Below, one piece after another: positions 37,330 to 47,729 of a stretch of DNA of 64,000 nt. Within the stretch, counting starts at the first letter, position 1. Each line of letters opens with the position of its first letter. Location: NCBI GenBank assembly GCA_024509875.1, contig JAMPIV010014837.1, forward strand, positions 1 through 64,000. Reading direction: 5' to 3'. The notes beneath the pieces are model-generated. The model had not been told where the DNA came from, did not search any database, and worked only from the letters and a program-made list of their open reading frames with translations. The translations under genes were made by a program, and so were the position numbers. The stretch is from Oreohelix idahoensis (lineage: Eukaryota; Mollusca; Gastropoda; Stylommatophora; Oreohelicidae).

Positions 37330-37489
37330 TCTTCCAGTTATAACTGACTATGGTGATGATGTTCCCTCAAGGTCATTGCCCTCAGTTATAACTGAGTATG
37401 GTCATTATGTACCCTCGAAGTCATTGCCCTCAGCTGCTTATTTTTTTGCCTGGTATTCCTTTCAGCATATTCTTTTTTCTCTTCTGCTT
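37330..37489 (-). pseudogene. LINE 3' portion left of the satellite
   Basis: Read on the minus strand, the satellite reading frame continues from QKREKR into this stretch, as the C-terminal tail of a LINE ORF2 would. It also contains a direct duplication of about 48 bp (GTTATAACTGA ... GTCATTGCCCTCA). Assignment rests mainly on the matching LINE sequence at the other end of the satellite. Confidence 0.45.
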
Positions 37490-39790
37490 GTTGTAAGAGC
37501 TTCTTCTTGCCCTATCTGAGGTGGTGTCATAGGGCACATCTCCACTTGGTGCGATTGTCAGCTTCATCTCTTCTGCTTGTTGTAAGAGCTTCTTCTTGCC
37601 CTATCTGAGGTGGTGTCATAGGGCACATCTCCACTTGGTGCGATTGCCAGCTTCATCTCTTCTGCTTGTTGTAAGAGCTTCTTCTTGCCCTATCTGAGGT
37701 GGTGTCATAGGGCACATCTCCACTTGGTGCGATTGTCAGCTTCATCTCTTCTGCTTGTTGTAAGAGCTTCTTCTTGCCCTATCTGAGGTGGTGTCATAGG
37801 GCACATCTCCACTTGGTGCGATTGTCAGCTTCATCTCTTCTGCGTGTTGTAAGAGCTTCTTCTTGCCCTATCTGAGGTGGTGTCATAGGGCACATCTCCA
37901 CTTGGTGCGATTATCAGCTTCATCTCTTCTGCTTGTTGTAAGAGCTTCTTCTTGCCCTATCTGAGGTGGTGTCATAGGGTACATCTCCACTTGGTGCGAT
38001 TGCCAGCTTCATCTCTTCTGCTTGTTGTAAGAGCTTCTTCTTGCCCTATCTGAGGTGGTGTCATAGGGCACATCTCCACTTGGTGCGATTGTCAGCTTCA
38101 TCTCTTCTACTTGTTGTTAGAGCTTCTTCTTGCCCTATCTGAGGTGGTGTCATAGGGCACATCTCCACTTGGTGCGATTGTCAGCTTCATCTCTTCTGCT
38201 TGTTGTAAGAGCTTCTTCTTGCCCTATCTGAGGTGGTGTCATAGGGCACATCTCCACTTGGTGCGATTGCCAGCTTCATCTCTTCTGCTTGTTGTAAGAG
38301 CTTCTTCTTGCCCTATCTGAGGTGGTGTCATAGGGCACATCTCTACTTGGTGCGATTGTCAGCTTCATCTCTTCTGCTTGTTGTAAGAGCTTCTTCTTGC
38401 CCTATCTGAGGTGGTGTCATAGGGCACATCTCAACTTGGTGCGATTGTCAGCTTCATCTCTTCAGCTTGTTGTAAGAGCTTCTTCTTGCCCTATCTGAGG
38501 TGGTGTCATAGGGCACATCTCCACTTGGTGCGATTGTCAGCTTCTTCTCTTCTGCTTGTTGTAAGAGCTTCTTCTTGCCCTATCTGAGGTGGTGTCATAG
38601 GGCACATCTCCACTTGGTGCGATTGTCAGCTTCATCTCTTCTGCTTGTTGTAAGAGCTTCTTCTTGCCCTATCTGAGGTGGTGTCATAGGGCACATCTCC
38701 ACTTGGTGCGATTGTCAGCTTCATCTCTTCTGCTTGTTGTAAGAGCTTCTTCTTGCCCTATCTGAGGTGGTGTCATAGGGCACATCTCCACTTGGTGCGA
38801 TTGTCAGCTTCATCTCTTCTGCTTGTTGTAAGAGCTTCTTCTTGCCCTATCTGAGGTGGTGTCATAGGGCACATCTCCACTTGGTGCGATTGTCAGCTTC
38901 ATCTCTTCTGCTTGTTGTAAGAGCTTCTTCTTGCCCTATCTGAGGTGGTGTCATAGGGCACATCTCCACTTGGTGTGATTGCCAGCTTCATCTCTTCTGC
39001 TTGTTGTAAGAGCTTCTTCTTGCCCTATCTGAGGTGGTGTCATAGGGCACATCTCCACTTGGTGCGATTGTCAGCTTCATCTCTTCTGCTTGTTGTAAGA
39101 GCTTCTTCTTGCCCTATCTGACGGGGTGTCATAGGGCACATCTCCACTTGGTGCGATTGTCAGCTTCATCTCTTCTGCTTGTTGTAAGAGCTTCTTCTTG
39201 CCCTATCTGAGGTGGTGTCATAGGGCACATCTCCACTTGGTGCGATTGTCAGCTTCATCTCTTCTGCTTGTTGTAAGAGCTTCTTCTTGCCCTATCTGAG
39301 GTGGTGTCATAGGGCACATCTCCACTTGGTGCGATTGTCAGCTTCATCTCTTCTGCTTGTTGTAAGAGCTTCTTCTTGCCCTATCTGAGGTGGTGTCATA
39401 GGGCACATCTCCACTTGGTGCGATTGTCAGCTTCATCTCTTCTGCTTGTTGTAAGAGCTTCTTCTTGCCCTATCTGAGGTGGTGTCATAGGGCACATCTC
39501 CACTTGGTGCGATTGCCAGCTTCATCTCTTCTGCTTGTTGTAAGAGCTTCTTCTTGCCCTATCTGAGGTGGTGTCATAGGGCACATCTCCACTTGGTGCG
39601 ATTGTCAGCTTCATCTCTTCTGCTTGTTGTAAGAGCTTCTTGCCCTATCTGAGGTGGTGTCATAGGGCACATCTCCACTTGGTGCGATTGTCAGCTTCAT
39701 CTCTTCTGCTTGTTGTAAGAGCTTCTTCTTGCCCTATCTGAGGTGGTGCCATAAGGCACATCTCCACTTGGTGCGATTGCCAGCTTCATC
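37490..39790. repeat. 89-bp satellite, about 26 units
   Basis: A highly homogeneous tandem array with an 89-bp period, for example CCTATCTGAGGTGGTGTCAT at 37511, 37600 and 37689. Variants are mostly single substitutions, and one unit near 39635 lacks 3 bp. Since 89 is not a multiple of three, no long ORF spans units. On the minus strand one unit reads as LINE coding sequence in continuity with 39791-39960. Confidence 0.95.
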
Positions 39791-39960
39791 CTCCAGGCTA
39801 CTGGATTAATGTCCAGTGCCTGCAAGTCTCTCTTATGCTCATTTCTGAATCTCAGCTGTGGTCACGTGGCTGTTCTTTTGCCATCTGCCTGTTGTCCATG
39901 GCAAAATATCTTTGGGAATGTACATCTTCAACATGGCACACATGGCCAAGCTAGTATAAT
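39791..39960 (-). pseudogene. LINE ORF2 C-terminal fragment abutting the satellite
   Basis: On the minus strand, in slightly shifting frames, this encodes a GHVCHVED-like stretch and LRFRNEHKRDLQALDI. It resembles the conserved LRFKD-KRDLKAL-D region near the C terminus of RTE-like ORF2 proteins. The next residues enter the first satellite unit without a break. Confidence 0.6.
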
Positions 39961-40196
39961 AATATTATAGTTATTTGTTGCCAAATTATGTTACCGCTAA
40001 ATAAGATGTCCAAAATGGGCCAGCTTCAACACTAATAGTCATGTTATCATGGACATCTGCTCTAACTTGCTATACTGGAAAACTGTAACATAGAAACAAA
40101 CCAATATGACAAAGAATGCTAGCAAACTCTAGATAGACCATTTCACCAACAGGAAATCTGATCATCAGCAGTAGTACCAGAGTTTGTCATTTTACT
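39961..40196. other. spacer between LINE fragment and 21-bp repeat
   Basis: AT-rich intron sequence with nothing recognised. Confidence 0.4.
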
Positions 40197-40312
40197 AAGC
40201 AATATAACTAATATCATACAACATATAACTTATATCATACAACATATAACTAATATCATACAACATATAACTAATATCATACAACATATAACTAATATCA
40301 TACAACATGTAT
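40197..40312. repeat. 21-bp tandem repeat next to the exon 2 donor
   Basis: About 5.5 units of ATATAACTAATATCATACAAC, ending eight bases from the exon 2 splice donor (GT at 40320-40319 on the minus strand). On the gene's strand the unit is open in the exon 2 frame and would add a seven-residue repeat if the donor were skipped. Confidence 0.9.
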
Positions 40313-40320
40313 ATAGTTAC

Positions 40321-40428
40321 ATAATCATCTTTCTTGTCCCCATAAGCAGCAATGTAGTCTGCATGTTTCTGTAACATCAAAGTCTTGGGTGCATTGCTTG
40401 AAATAACAATATCTTTCACTGGAGAAGC
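40321..40428 (-). CDS. RABGGTB: RABGGTB exon 2
   Basis: 36 codons beginning [14 protein letters not shown] and ending [16 protein letters not shown]. This is the conserved N terminus of Rab geranylgeranyltransferase beta, which contains the LEKHADYI-like helix and the KKDDYE motif. The acceptor is TTTTGTTTCTAG before GCTTCT, and the donor is GATTAT/GTAACTAT, both on the minus strand. The last codon (Tyr) joins exon 3 (Glu-Tyr-Val-Met) in phase 0, matching the family's DDYEY sequence with no gap. The first codon joins a candidate initiator ATG at 41022-41024. Confidence 0.92.
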
Positions 40429-41021
40429 CTAGAAACAAAAGACAGATTAAATAAAAAATTGGCAGATCATAAACTGAGAAGAGGTGGCAACTAAAAGTTG
40501 GATTAGCTGGCTGTTGACAGACTCCCTCTTATAATTTGTCCCGGTGTTGAAATGAAAAAGAAAAAAAAACAACAACAAAAAGCAGAGTGTTCCCCATGAC
40601 CTAAAAAAATAACAAAAAGCAGCAATAAGAGGTATGGGTTAGGAATCCTAAACCCTAACCTTAACCCTAACGGCCTGAGCGACATATATGGATGATATTG
40701 AAGAACGCAACCCACTGTTCTCCGTAACAACCTTCGTGGGGTATTAAGTTAGCTGTGTGGCCCTTTCACGATTCAGAGGTGAGGCCTACACACTTTTACA
40801 GCTGGATGTGAATATGAATTAAACGTTGATTTCATGGTACTAGGAGTTATTTAGGCCTAGCCAGTTTACGGTTGAAATTACTCGAATTAGGCCTACATTT
40901 CAACCCTAGTTTACTTACACGGACGTATTGTTTATGATTGTTTCAAGATCAGTTTCAGGAAGAAGTTTATTTCTAGCTGGAATTATTCACGAAACACTTA
41001 GGCCTAAGCAATATATCTTAC
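40429..41021 (-). other. RABGGTB intron 1 with telomere-like motif
   Basis: A 593-bp intron. It contains GGGTTAGG followed by CCTAAACCCTAACCTTAACCCTAAC (40636-40671), similar to the animal telomere repeat TTAGGG and its complement, and an A-rich CAACAACAAAAA tract (40555-40620). No coding segment was seen. Confidence 0.7.
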
Positions 41022-41024
41022 CAT
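41022..41024 (-). CDS. RABGGTB: candidate RABGGTB exon 1 coding end (initiator ATG)
   Basis: On the minus strand, AATAGGCT-ATG is followed directly by GTAAGATAT, a good splice donor. Splicing to exon 2 gives Met-Ala-Ser-Pro-Val-Lys-Asp, the length and register expected for the family N terminus. The 5' UTR would extend to higher coordinates, perhaps to about 41240. I cannot place the transcription start. This is inferred from splice-site logic, since a one-codon exon end has no homology signal of its own. Confidence 0.65.
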
Positions 41025-41439
41025 AGCCTATTCTGTTTTCACATGTCACCTTGAAATTCACCACTGACTTAACAATTATCAAATTGTGACAATTCGAGCA
41101 GACGATTACTCAGCCGATGTTTCTCCTTTGGAAGGGAGGTCACTACTAGAAACTGAAATAAAGTCTAACCGTAAAGTTGCGGGTCAGTAAGATCTAACGA
41201 AATCTACCGGCACGTTTCACGAAGCAACACAATTATAGGACACACAACTTTACAACTGTTGTTGTATTATTTTTAATGTCATTTTGGCTCGAATTTTTTA
41301 CTTTAAAATGTATTAATGTTGTTAGCATTAGTTAGAATATTTTGTATTTTAAGTGAACAAGTTTACTATTATTATTTTGTGGCCATGCTTATGCTAACAA
41401 GGTTAAAAACAGGCAGCATTCAACGAAAGTCATGAGCAG
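41025..41439 (-). other. presumed RABGGTB 5' UTR and promoter region
   Basis: A non-repetitive stretch upstream of the candidate start codon. I saw no TATA box at a convincing position and no other gene. The boundary of the transcribed part is unknown. Confidence 0.35.
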
Positions 41440-42060
41440 ATGTGGTCCGAGTTACAGATCACAGTTCAGAAGCTACTTACAAAGAGAACCAACCGATTCA
41501 AGAAAATGTAGAAACACTCCATTGTCGGAAAGGAACAACAAAGACCAGCATTTTAAAAAAAAGAGGAAGAAGTCAACGTCTAAAGCCAGATAACAGCTGT
41601 GAAAACACAAGAAAATATGCAGCATATAGGCAAGACAAGAGACCACTCGACTTATTGTTGCACTAAGGACGAGAGTAAGATAATCCAAACAAGTGGTGAA
41701 GTTGTCAGACTTAACGCATTACCTGATAGTAAGATCATAAATATGCCAGAAAAAAAAATTATTGACAAAAGATCAGTTATACAAATAAAGAGAGCACAAT
41801 AGAGCATAATAATTACATTGAACAATACTGAAAAGGTAACAGCAAGGCTAAAGGACCTTGAAAAACAATGTTTCTTTAGATTTAGCACAAAGTGTTGAGG
41901 CCAAACTAGAAATTGCCAAAGAAACAAGGAAATGTGTCATCAAAGGTATAGACATGCCACTGACTGAAGAAGAGTTTTTAAAAAGGCTGAGAGCAGACAA
42001 TATCCAGTACAAAATTTAAAAAATGGAACAAATATAAAGAAAACTAGCAATAACCTGTCA
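41440..42060 (+). pseudogene. LINE ORF1-like remnant, 5' part
   Basis: Lys/Asp-rich open pieces (41442-41666 and 41599-41802) are followed by coding sequence near 41905-42000 with VIKGIDMPLTEEEFLKRL. That resembles the nucleic-acid-binding region before the zinc knuckles in Jockey-like ORF1 proteins. Frames are shifted repeatedly. Together with 42770-43040 this would be one decayed ORF1 split by the Helitron fragment. Confidence 0.45.
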
Positions 42061-42099
42061 ATAATGATGGGAGTAAATAAAAAAACTGTAATATATTTT

Positions 42100-42530
42100 T
42101 AAAATATTTTAAAATTCAATATAGGCCTACAAGTTCTTTGATGACAACATTTTTTGTGAAAGTGCGTGGATTTGTTTCAAAGAATGTTCCCTGATAAAAA
42201 GTGTTTTTAAAAAAAACTTTCAAGTTTTCATGGTTTGTTCCTTGGGTGAGGGCAACATAGAGCTGGCCGTGTCCGAAAACAGGTTCAGAAAGGAAAACTC
42301 CTACGTGATAAAAAGTTTGTCCTTGCGCCTTTATTGATTGCCATTGCAAATGCTCGTTGTGATTGACGCGATCGTCTCTTCCTCTTAGCATCTGCAGTTC
42401 GCTTTGCAGCCATCTTATCATTTTGATCAATAATAATAAGTCTGTAATACTTTAAATTAAAATTTTGTCTTGAAGAAACAATCAAAAACTTACATTTTAA
42501 GGTTATTTTTAACAAAATGATGAGTTAAAT
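42100..42530 (-). pseudogene. Helitron helicase C-terminal fragment
   Basis: The minus strand encodes the last helicase motifs of a PIF1-type protein: QRAFAMAINK (near 42350-42385), then IKAQGQTFYHVGVFLSEPVF and GHGQLYVALTQGT (42240-42340). That is the AINKSQGQT...VFSHGQLYVA pattern of Helitron Rep/helicase proteins, although a PIF1 helicase pseudogene is possible. A frameshift lies between the first two motifs. The rest of the protein is absent, and I could not establish Helitron termini. Confidence 0.7.
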
Positions 42531-42769
42531 CCGTTTCCGGAATGAAACTGGGTTCTACAATCGAAAACTTACATTTTTTTTTCATATATCACTGTCACTC
42601 ACTTTGTGTTGCACAATTCACCGACTTTTCTTCGTTGAGTGTTACTATTTTCGGAAGAGTACATATAATGGAAACAATACAAGTAATGTCTAACTTTCAA
42701 TCACAATTGCATCCCTTATATGTGACCGACGCACAAATGGCGAGAATTATGGATGTTGATGATTAGTAA

Positions 42770-43040
42770 ATTTAACTGTAGTTATTACACTGGAAGGATA
42801 GAAAATCCCTACACACTTGTACAATGGCAGTAGGAAAAGTCCTATATAAATGTACATTCCCCTTGTAATCCAGTATTCCAAGTGTCAGAAATTTAGCCAT
42901 ACAAAAAGCTCGTGTAGAAATACACCAAAATGCACATATTGTGCAGAATACTACAGCTGTGACAAATGCAAACTAGTGAAGGAAGATAACGATAAAACAA
43001 CAAATAAAAACAGGAAATATGCAAATAGGAAATCATAGTT
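42770..43040 (+). pseudogene. LINE ORF1-like remnant, zinc-knuckle part
   Basis: Encodes VIQYSKCQKFSHTKSSC and CTYCAEYYSCDKC, two degenerate CCHC knuckles of the type in Jockey-like ORF1 proteins. The first Cys of knuckle one and the His of knuckle two are replaced. Confidence 0.55.
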
Positions 43041-44274
43041 CACGTTTCCTAGGATGCCCCCATTATCAACAGACTTGCACAGATAAAATCCATCAACCTA
43101 AGACACTATTTAAAGTAGTTATCCAGCAACAAAAATCTTCTTACATAGCATCTCCAATTCAGTTTTTTTTTTTAAAAACACAATAAAAATCCAAAATAAA
43201 TACTAAAAATGTTGAAATAACGCAGAAAAACTAAGAAATGGCAACAGAAAGGAACTTATCAAAACAGAGAGAATTACCTGAAAAACAATTACCAGAAGAT
43301 TCAGTGAGACAGGCAGAAAAATTATCGATAACCATGAAAATCATTGGGGTCGTCCAGAAATGGCGTCACGCAATTTTGGGCATATTTAAACGACCCCTCC
43401 CCCCTTTTTTTGGAAACACTTATTCACAAAAACCCAGACCACCCTCTTATATGACGTAACAAATATATTAACCCCCCCTCCCATTTCCCCCAATTTTTTG
43501 TGCTACTGAAATGAAAGAATGTAATCGAATGTAAATTAGTTAACTAGTGCAGACAAAATAACTCTTTCAAGAAGAATGAGGCTTTTACAATAACTTCTTT
43601 GTTGATTAAATGCTGCTGGATTTATTAAAAATATCGATCATTTTGGCTTAATTTAATTTAAAACAATAATAAATAAGTTAAATGTAAGGTAAACACATCA
43701 ATAACTTCAGGTATTTCTTAAAGTTTCATGAAATAATGTTAAAATTGAGAGAAAATCTACAAAAAGTCAAGGGTCTTAAAACTGAAGTTTTTATTAATGA
43801 ACAAATCTCTTTGTAATCATTATCATAAGGCCAAGTAATAAGCTTCTCCACCAAACGAACTAGAAATCCATTATCTTCCAAATTAACATCGTATTGTTAA
43901 AAGGTGTGTATTACATTATATTCAAAATAAGGAAATTAATCATTTTAAAAAAAAACTGTTTAAAACAGTTAAAGGTTGTAACCAGGGTAAACAGTTAAAA
44001 GTTGTAACCAGGGTTGTGGAGTAGGCCACAAAATTTTCCGACTAATGAAATGTTAGAAGTCCGACTCCTGTCTCCACTACAATTTTTGACTAGTCATATA
44101 TCATAAAAGTATGTACTGGTATAGAGTTATGTGTATAAGTATGGTATATTTGTGTAAATAAATGACTACGTGGCTTTGTAGATTGTTATTTTAACTATTC
44201 ATTCAGTCATACAGCAATACAAAATAAAAATTCAAAAAGCATTTGAAAATATGACAATTTTTATTTAAATTGAA
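43041..44274. other. AT-rich region with a possible MITE fragment
   Basis: Mostly unrecognised. At 43345-43496, GGGGTCGTCCAGAAATGGCG and a C-rich TGACGTAA-containing stretch look like a short repeated DNA element. I did not find matching inverted ends. A short direct duplication (GTTGTAACCAGGG) occurs near 43974-44014. Confidence 0.35.
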
Positions 44275-45345
44275 TTAGTCCTTAAAAAAAGGTTCGCTTC
44301 TAACATTGTCTTTCCAAGTGTCGATCAGTACTTTGTTTGAGTAGTCTTTCTCTTGTTTCCTGTATCTCTCTACAGCTTCAGTCAGTGCTCTTTTACGACT
44401 GATATCCAGCGGCTCTATATTGGCATCTAACTGACATACGGCTGTGGGTATTGATCTCATACCTCCACAAATTAACCTTAGAGCTTGGTTCTGCGCACGG
44501 TCCAGAGATGAGATGGTGTTACTGATCACAATGGTCTAGAGGGGGAGGTTATAGTCTATCACTGATCTCACATAGCCGAGGTATATTTGGCGAAAAGTTT
44601 GTTTATCCGCTCCCCAATTTGTACTAGCTAGCTAGTCGTTTGATGAGGTTTAAGTTCTTAAAAAATGTTTCACTGAGGTTGCAGATGTGTCCATCTAGTT
44701 TCAATTGTCTGTCCAGTTTTACCCCTAGATAGATTGGGGACTCCTCTTTTGTTAGTGTTTCCCCATTCAGTTTGATGTTGATGGGTCTTTTTGCTATTTT
44801 GTGGCTGCGGGAGAAAATGGTATAGGCTATACAGTTTTCTGCGTATTGATTTTAAGTTTGCACAGTTCGCAATATACTGAAATTGTAAGGAGAGCTCTGT
44901 TGATGATGGCTTTTGTCGGAATGAGATATTTATCAGTAGTCCCGATGGCAAGGTCATCAGCAAACAGCTTCGACACATTCCGATGTTTGGCAAGGTCATT
45001 GATGAAGATGAGGAAGAGGGAGCAACTTAAAAGAGAGCCATGGGTCAGTCCTTCTTCCAGTGTTATTTTTCCTGATATTGCACCAGCATAGTTTGTAGCT
45101 ATGGTTATATTTGTTAGGTAGGCCTGTATCCACATAAAGATTTCCTTTCTATTCCCATTCTTCTCATCTTCAGCAAAAGTCCCTTTCTCCAACCTCTTCG
45201 TAGGCTTGCTCAAAGTCGATGATGGAAGCCATCCATCACATTCTGTGTGAGCATGAAGAGTTATCAGTGCGGAACTTGCGCCTGAAACCTGCCTGGTAGT
45301 TCTCAAGAAGGTTCCAGCTTTCCAACCACCAGTATAATCTGTTGG
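44275..45345 (-). pseudogene. Jockey-like LINE ORF2 remnant
   Basis: Minus-strand blocks in order: ANRLYWWLESWNLLENYQAG (near 45300-45345), GLTHGSLLSCSLFLIFINDL and the RT catalytic FADDLAI (44930-45050), and the C-terminal LDRAQNQALRLICGGMRSIP region (44450-44505), the post-RT segment of Jockey-type elements. There are several frameshifts and a deletion between the first two blocks. It is inactive. Confidence 0.8.
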
Positions 45346-45349
45346 CTAT

Positions 45350-46885
45350 CATAAAAATGAAAGAACTGAAGGCAGCACTGGAGAAAATCAAGATGGGCAA
45401 AGCAGCAGGGCATGGTGGTATAACACCATAAATGGTTAAGTACATGGGAGCATCAGGCGACCTATTACTCTTAAGGGTTTTACAGGCAGCGTGGTGCAAC
45501 AAGACCATACCAAAGGATTGGGAGATTGCCATCATAACACCAATTTTCAAAAATGGTGACAATCGACAATGTGGAAACCATAGAGGCATATCCCTTCTCA
45601 GTGTCCCTGAATCTAGAATCCTAGAGCAGAGACTCCGACGCCTAGATTTGCCACAGCTGGATGAGGTCCAATGCGGATTCCGAGCTAACCGAAGTACTCA
45701 AGACCTAATCTTCAAACTCAGACAGCTGAGTGAAAAAGCCCTCGAGTATAAGAGTGAGATCCATCTTTGTTTCGTACATCTGGAAAAGGCGTTTGACAGG
45801 GTCCCCTGGAGCAAACTTTGGGACTGTTTGGCAAGGAAGAAAATTCCAGCACCTCTGATTCATGCTATACAGAGCTTCTACAAGTCTTGCAGAAATTATG
45901 TGAGGACAGCAAACCATAAGTCAGAAGAGTTCAGGGCCACCACTGGTGTAAGACAAGGTGATATCCTGTCACCTTATCTTTTCAAACTCCTCATGGATGA
46001 TGTTATCAAGTCATGTAAGAAAAGAACAAGAAAGTATTCAGTGGGGTACTGGAAGATGAGACGTCTGTATTTTAGAGCTGGCATTTGCTGATGATGTTGC
46101 CTTGATTGCTAAATCAGAGGCACATCTCCAATCCAACCTGCAAGTCTGGAAGGAAGAGCTGGAGAAGAGAGGGATGGTCATAAGCAGCTCTAAAACAAAA
46201 TCCATGGTGATATCACGAGAAGAAAGAAGACATCAGATTAAGCTGGGAGAACAGGTCCTGGAGAAGGTCGACCACTTTAAATATCTCGGAGCTATTATAG
46301 ACCGAAAGGGAAGCATCAAAGAAGAGTTGGCCACTCGAAAAGCAGCAGCTGGGAGACTTTTTCAGGCCATAAATCGAGGATTCCTCAGCAAGAGAGAGGT
46401 TGGTAAGAAAACGAAGATGGCTGTATACCGCTCCACCTATGTCCCAATCTTGATATATGGATAGGTCATGGGCAATGACTACAACCCACAAAAGCCAGAT
46501 CCAAACCTTAGAAATGAGGTATCTGAGGAAGGTGGTGAAGTAACAAGAAGAGACATGGTCCGCAACCAGACGATACGTCAAGGCCTAAAATCCCACCCCC
46601 AGCAGACCCAAGTAGAACAGTCCCAACTAATATGGTCTGGCCATGTCTGCAGAATGTGAGAAGATCGGCTACCACGACAAGCATGGGAAACAAAGAGCCA
46701 GGGATCCAGACCCCCAGGACGACCCAGAGTCCTCTGGGAGGACAACATTAGACAATCTTTGAAGGACCGAGGACTAGAATGGAACCAGGCCAGGAGGAAG
46801 ACAGCCGATAAGATAGTCTGGCGCTCTCTCTTCCAAACCTCTACACCTCACAGTAGAAGGGGAACGACTAAGTAAGTGAGTAATC
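45350..46885 (+). pseudogene. LINE ORF2 remnant, plus strand
   Basis: RT sequence from LKAALEKIKMGKAAGHGGI (45365) through PKDWEIAIITPIFKNGD, CGFRANRSTQDLIFKL, FVHLEKAFDRVPWSKLW and TTGVRQGDILSPYLF. A frameshift near 46075 precedes the catalytic LAFADDVALIAK (46081-46115), then FKYLGAIIDRKGS and the C-terminal LIWSGHVCRM. Breaks include an in-frame stop near 45430, frameshifts near 46075 and 46460, and a stop near 46657. The 3' end has a short AAGTAAGTGAGTA repeat. It starts exactly where the opposite-strand Jockey-like fragment ends. It is an RTE-like type, different in sequence from the 6.7-kb copy. Confidence 0.8.
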
Positions 46886-46889
46886 TTGT

Positions 46890-47729
46890 GTAAAAATGAC
46901 TCCATTGAAGCCTATAATAGATGCTCTTGAGTTTTGGTCACTGTTGGACCACTACTGCAAAGCAGGGGTGGTAATACCGTCGCAAGGTGTGTGAATTGGT
47001 GCATCACTGCCAATTCATAGTTATTGATAGTGATAACTGGTGAAACATCCACATCTTGACCCAGCACATATCTTTTCTTTATACTTATTGTGAGGCTAAA
47101 GTCCTTGCATGATTAGGTGAAGCGAATCATCAAGTTTCAAAGCTCCTGTTGACTTTGAGTGACGATTGCAGCGTCATCAACGAATAACAAATCTCTTATA
47201 GTGACCCTTCTGATTTTTGTTTTTACCTTCAGCTTTGCGAGGTTAAACAGTCAAAGCTGGCGGAGAGAAAGGATCATGTATATAATTGATCTACCAGCTC
47301 GGAATCCAAACTGCGACTCTGCATATATGAGCTCAGCTAACTTGTGTAGTCGCATTAAGATGACTCTGGCAAAAATCTTACCAAAAATACTAAGAAAAGA
47401 GATGCCTCTGTAATTAATGCAATCACGTCGTCTCCTTTATTTTTATGCAGTGTTACAATCTTGGCATCTCGCATGTCTTGAGGAATAGTTGTCTCTTCCC
47501 AGCACTAGCACAGCACCCTATACTGTACAGGGGATGTAATAGCGTGTTTTTACAGCATTTGATTAAATCGGGAGGAATCCCATCATTGCCTGGAGCTTTG
47601 CCAGAGGCCAAGCTATTAGTGGCCTTGCTGAGCTCCTCCAATGTTGGTTTAGCATCCAGCTCCTCCATAGTTGGCAGGCATTTGGCAGCGTCATGGGCGG
47701 CAGGCGTGACGGTATTTTCTCTAGGGTAA
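46890..47729 (-). pseudogene. LINE ORF2 remnant, interrupted by family B
   Basis: The minus strand encodes TLEELSKATNSLASGKAPGN and DGIPPDLIKCCKNTLLHPLY (47580-47665), GFRAGRS near 47295, VTIRDLLFVDDAAIV near 47180 and INNYELAV near 47010. Part of the RT palm is deleted between GFRAGRS and the FVDD motif. The right end is cut by the family-B 5' LTR at 47730. Confidence 0.75.

Larger units (their letters stand above)
3589..40320 (-). other. RABGGTB intron 2, about 36.7 kb
   Basis: The intron runs between the exon 2 donor (GATTAT/GTAACTAT on the minus strand) and the exon 3 acceptor. Nearly all recognisable content is repeats: a minisatellite, a SINE-like insert, a LINE, a split LTR, about 27 kb of family-A LTR retrotransposon in antisense orientation to the gene, a LINE remnant and a satellite. 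Most of its length therefore comes from insertions. Confidence 0.88.

Noticed and set aside
37490..39790. Tandemly repeated protein-coding gene
   Set aside because: The 89-bp period shifts frame each unit, and no ORF spans the array.
40195..40419. Separate small protein with YMLYDIS repeats
   Set aside because: It is exon 2 read through its splice donor into an intronic 21-bp repeat.
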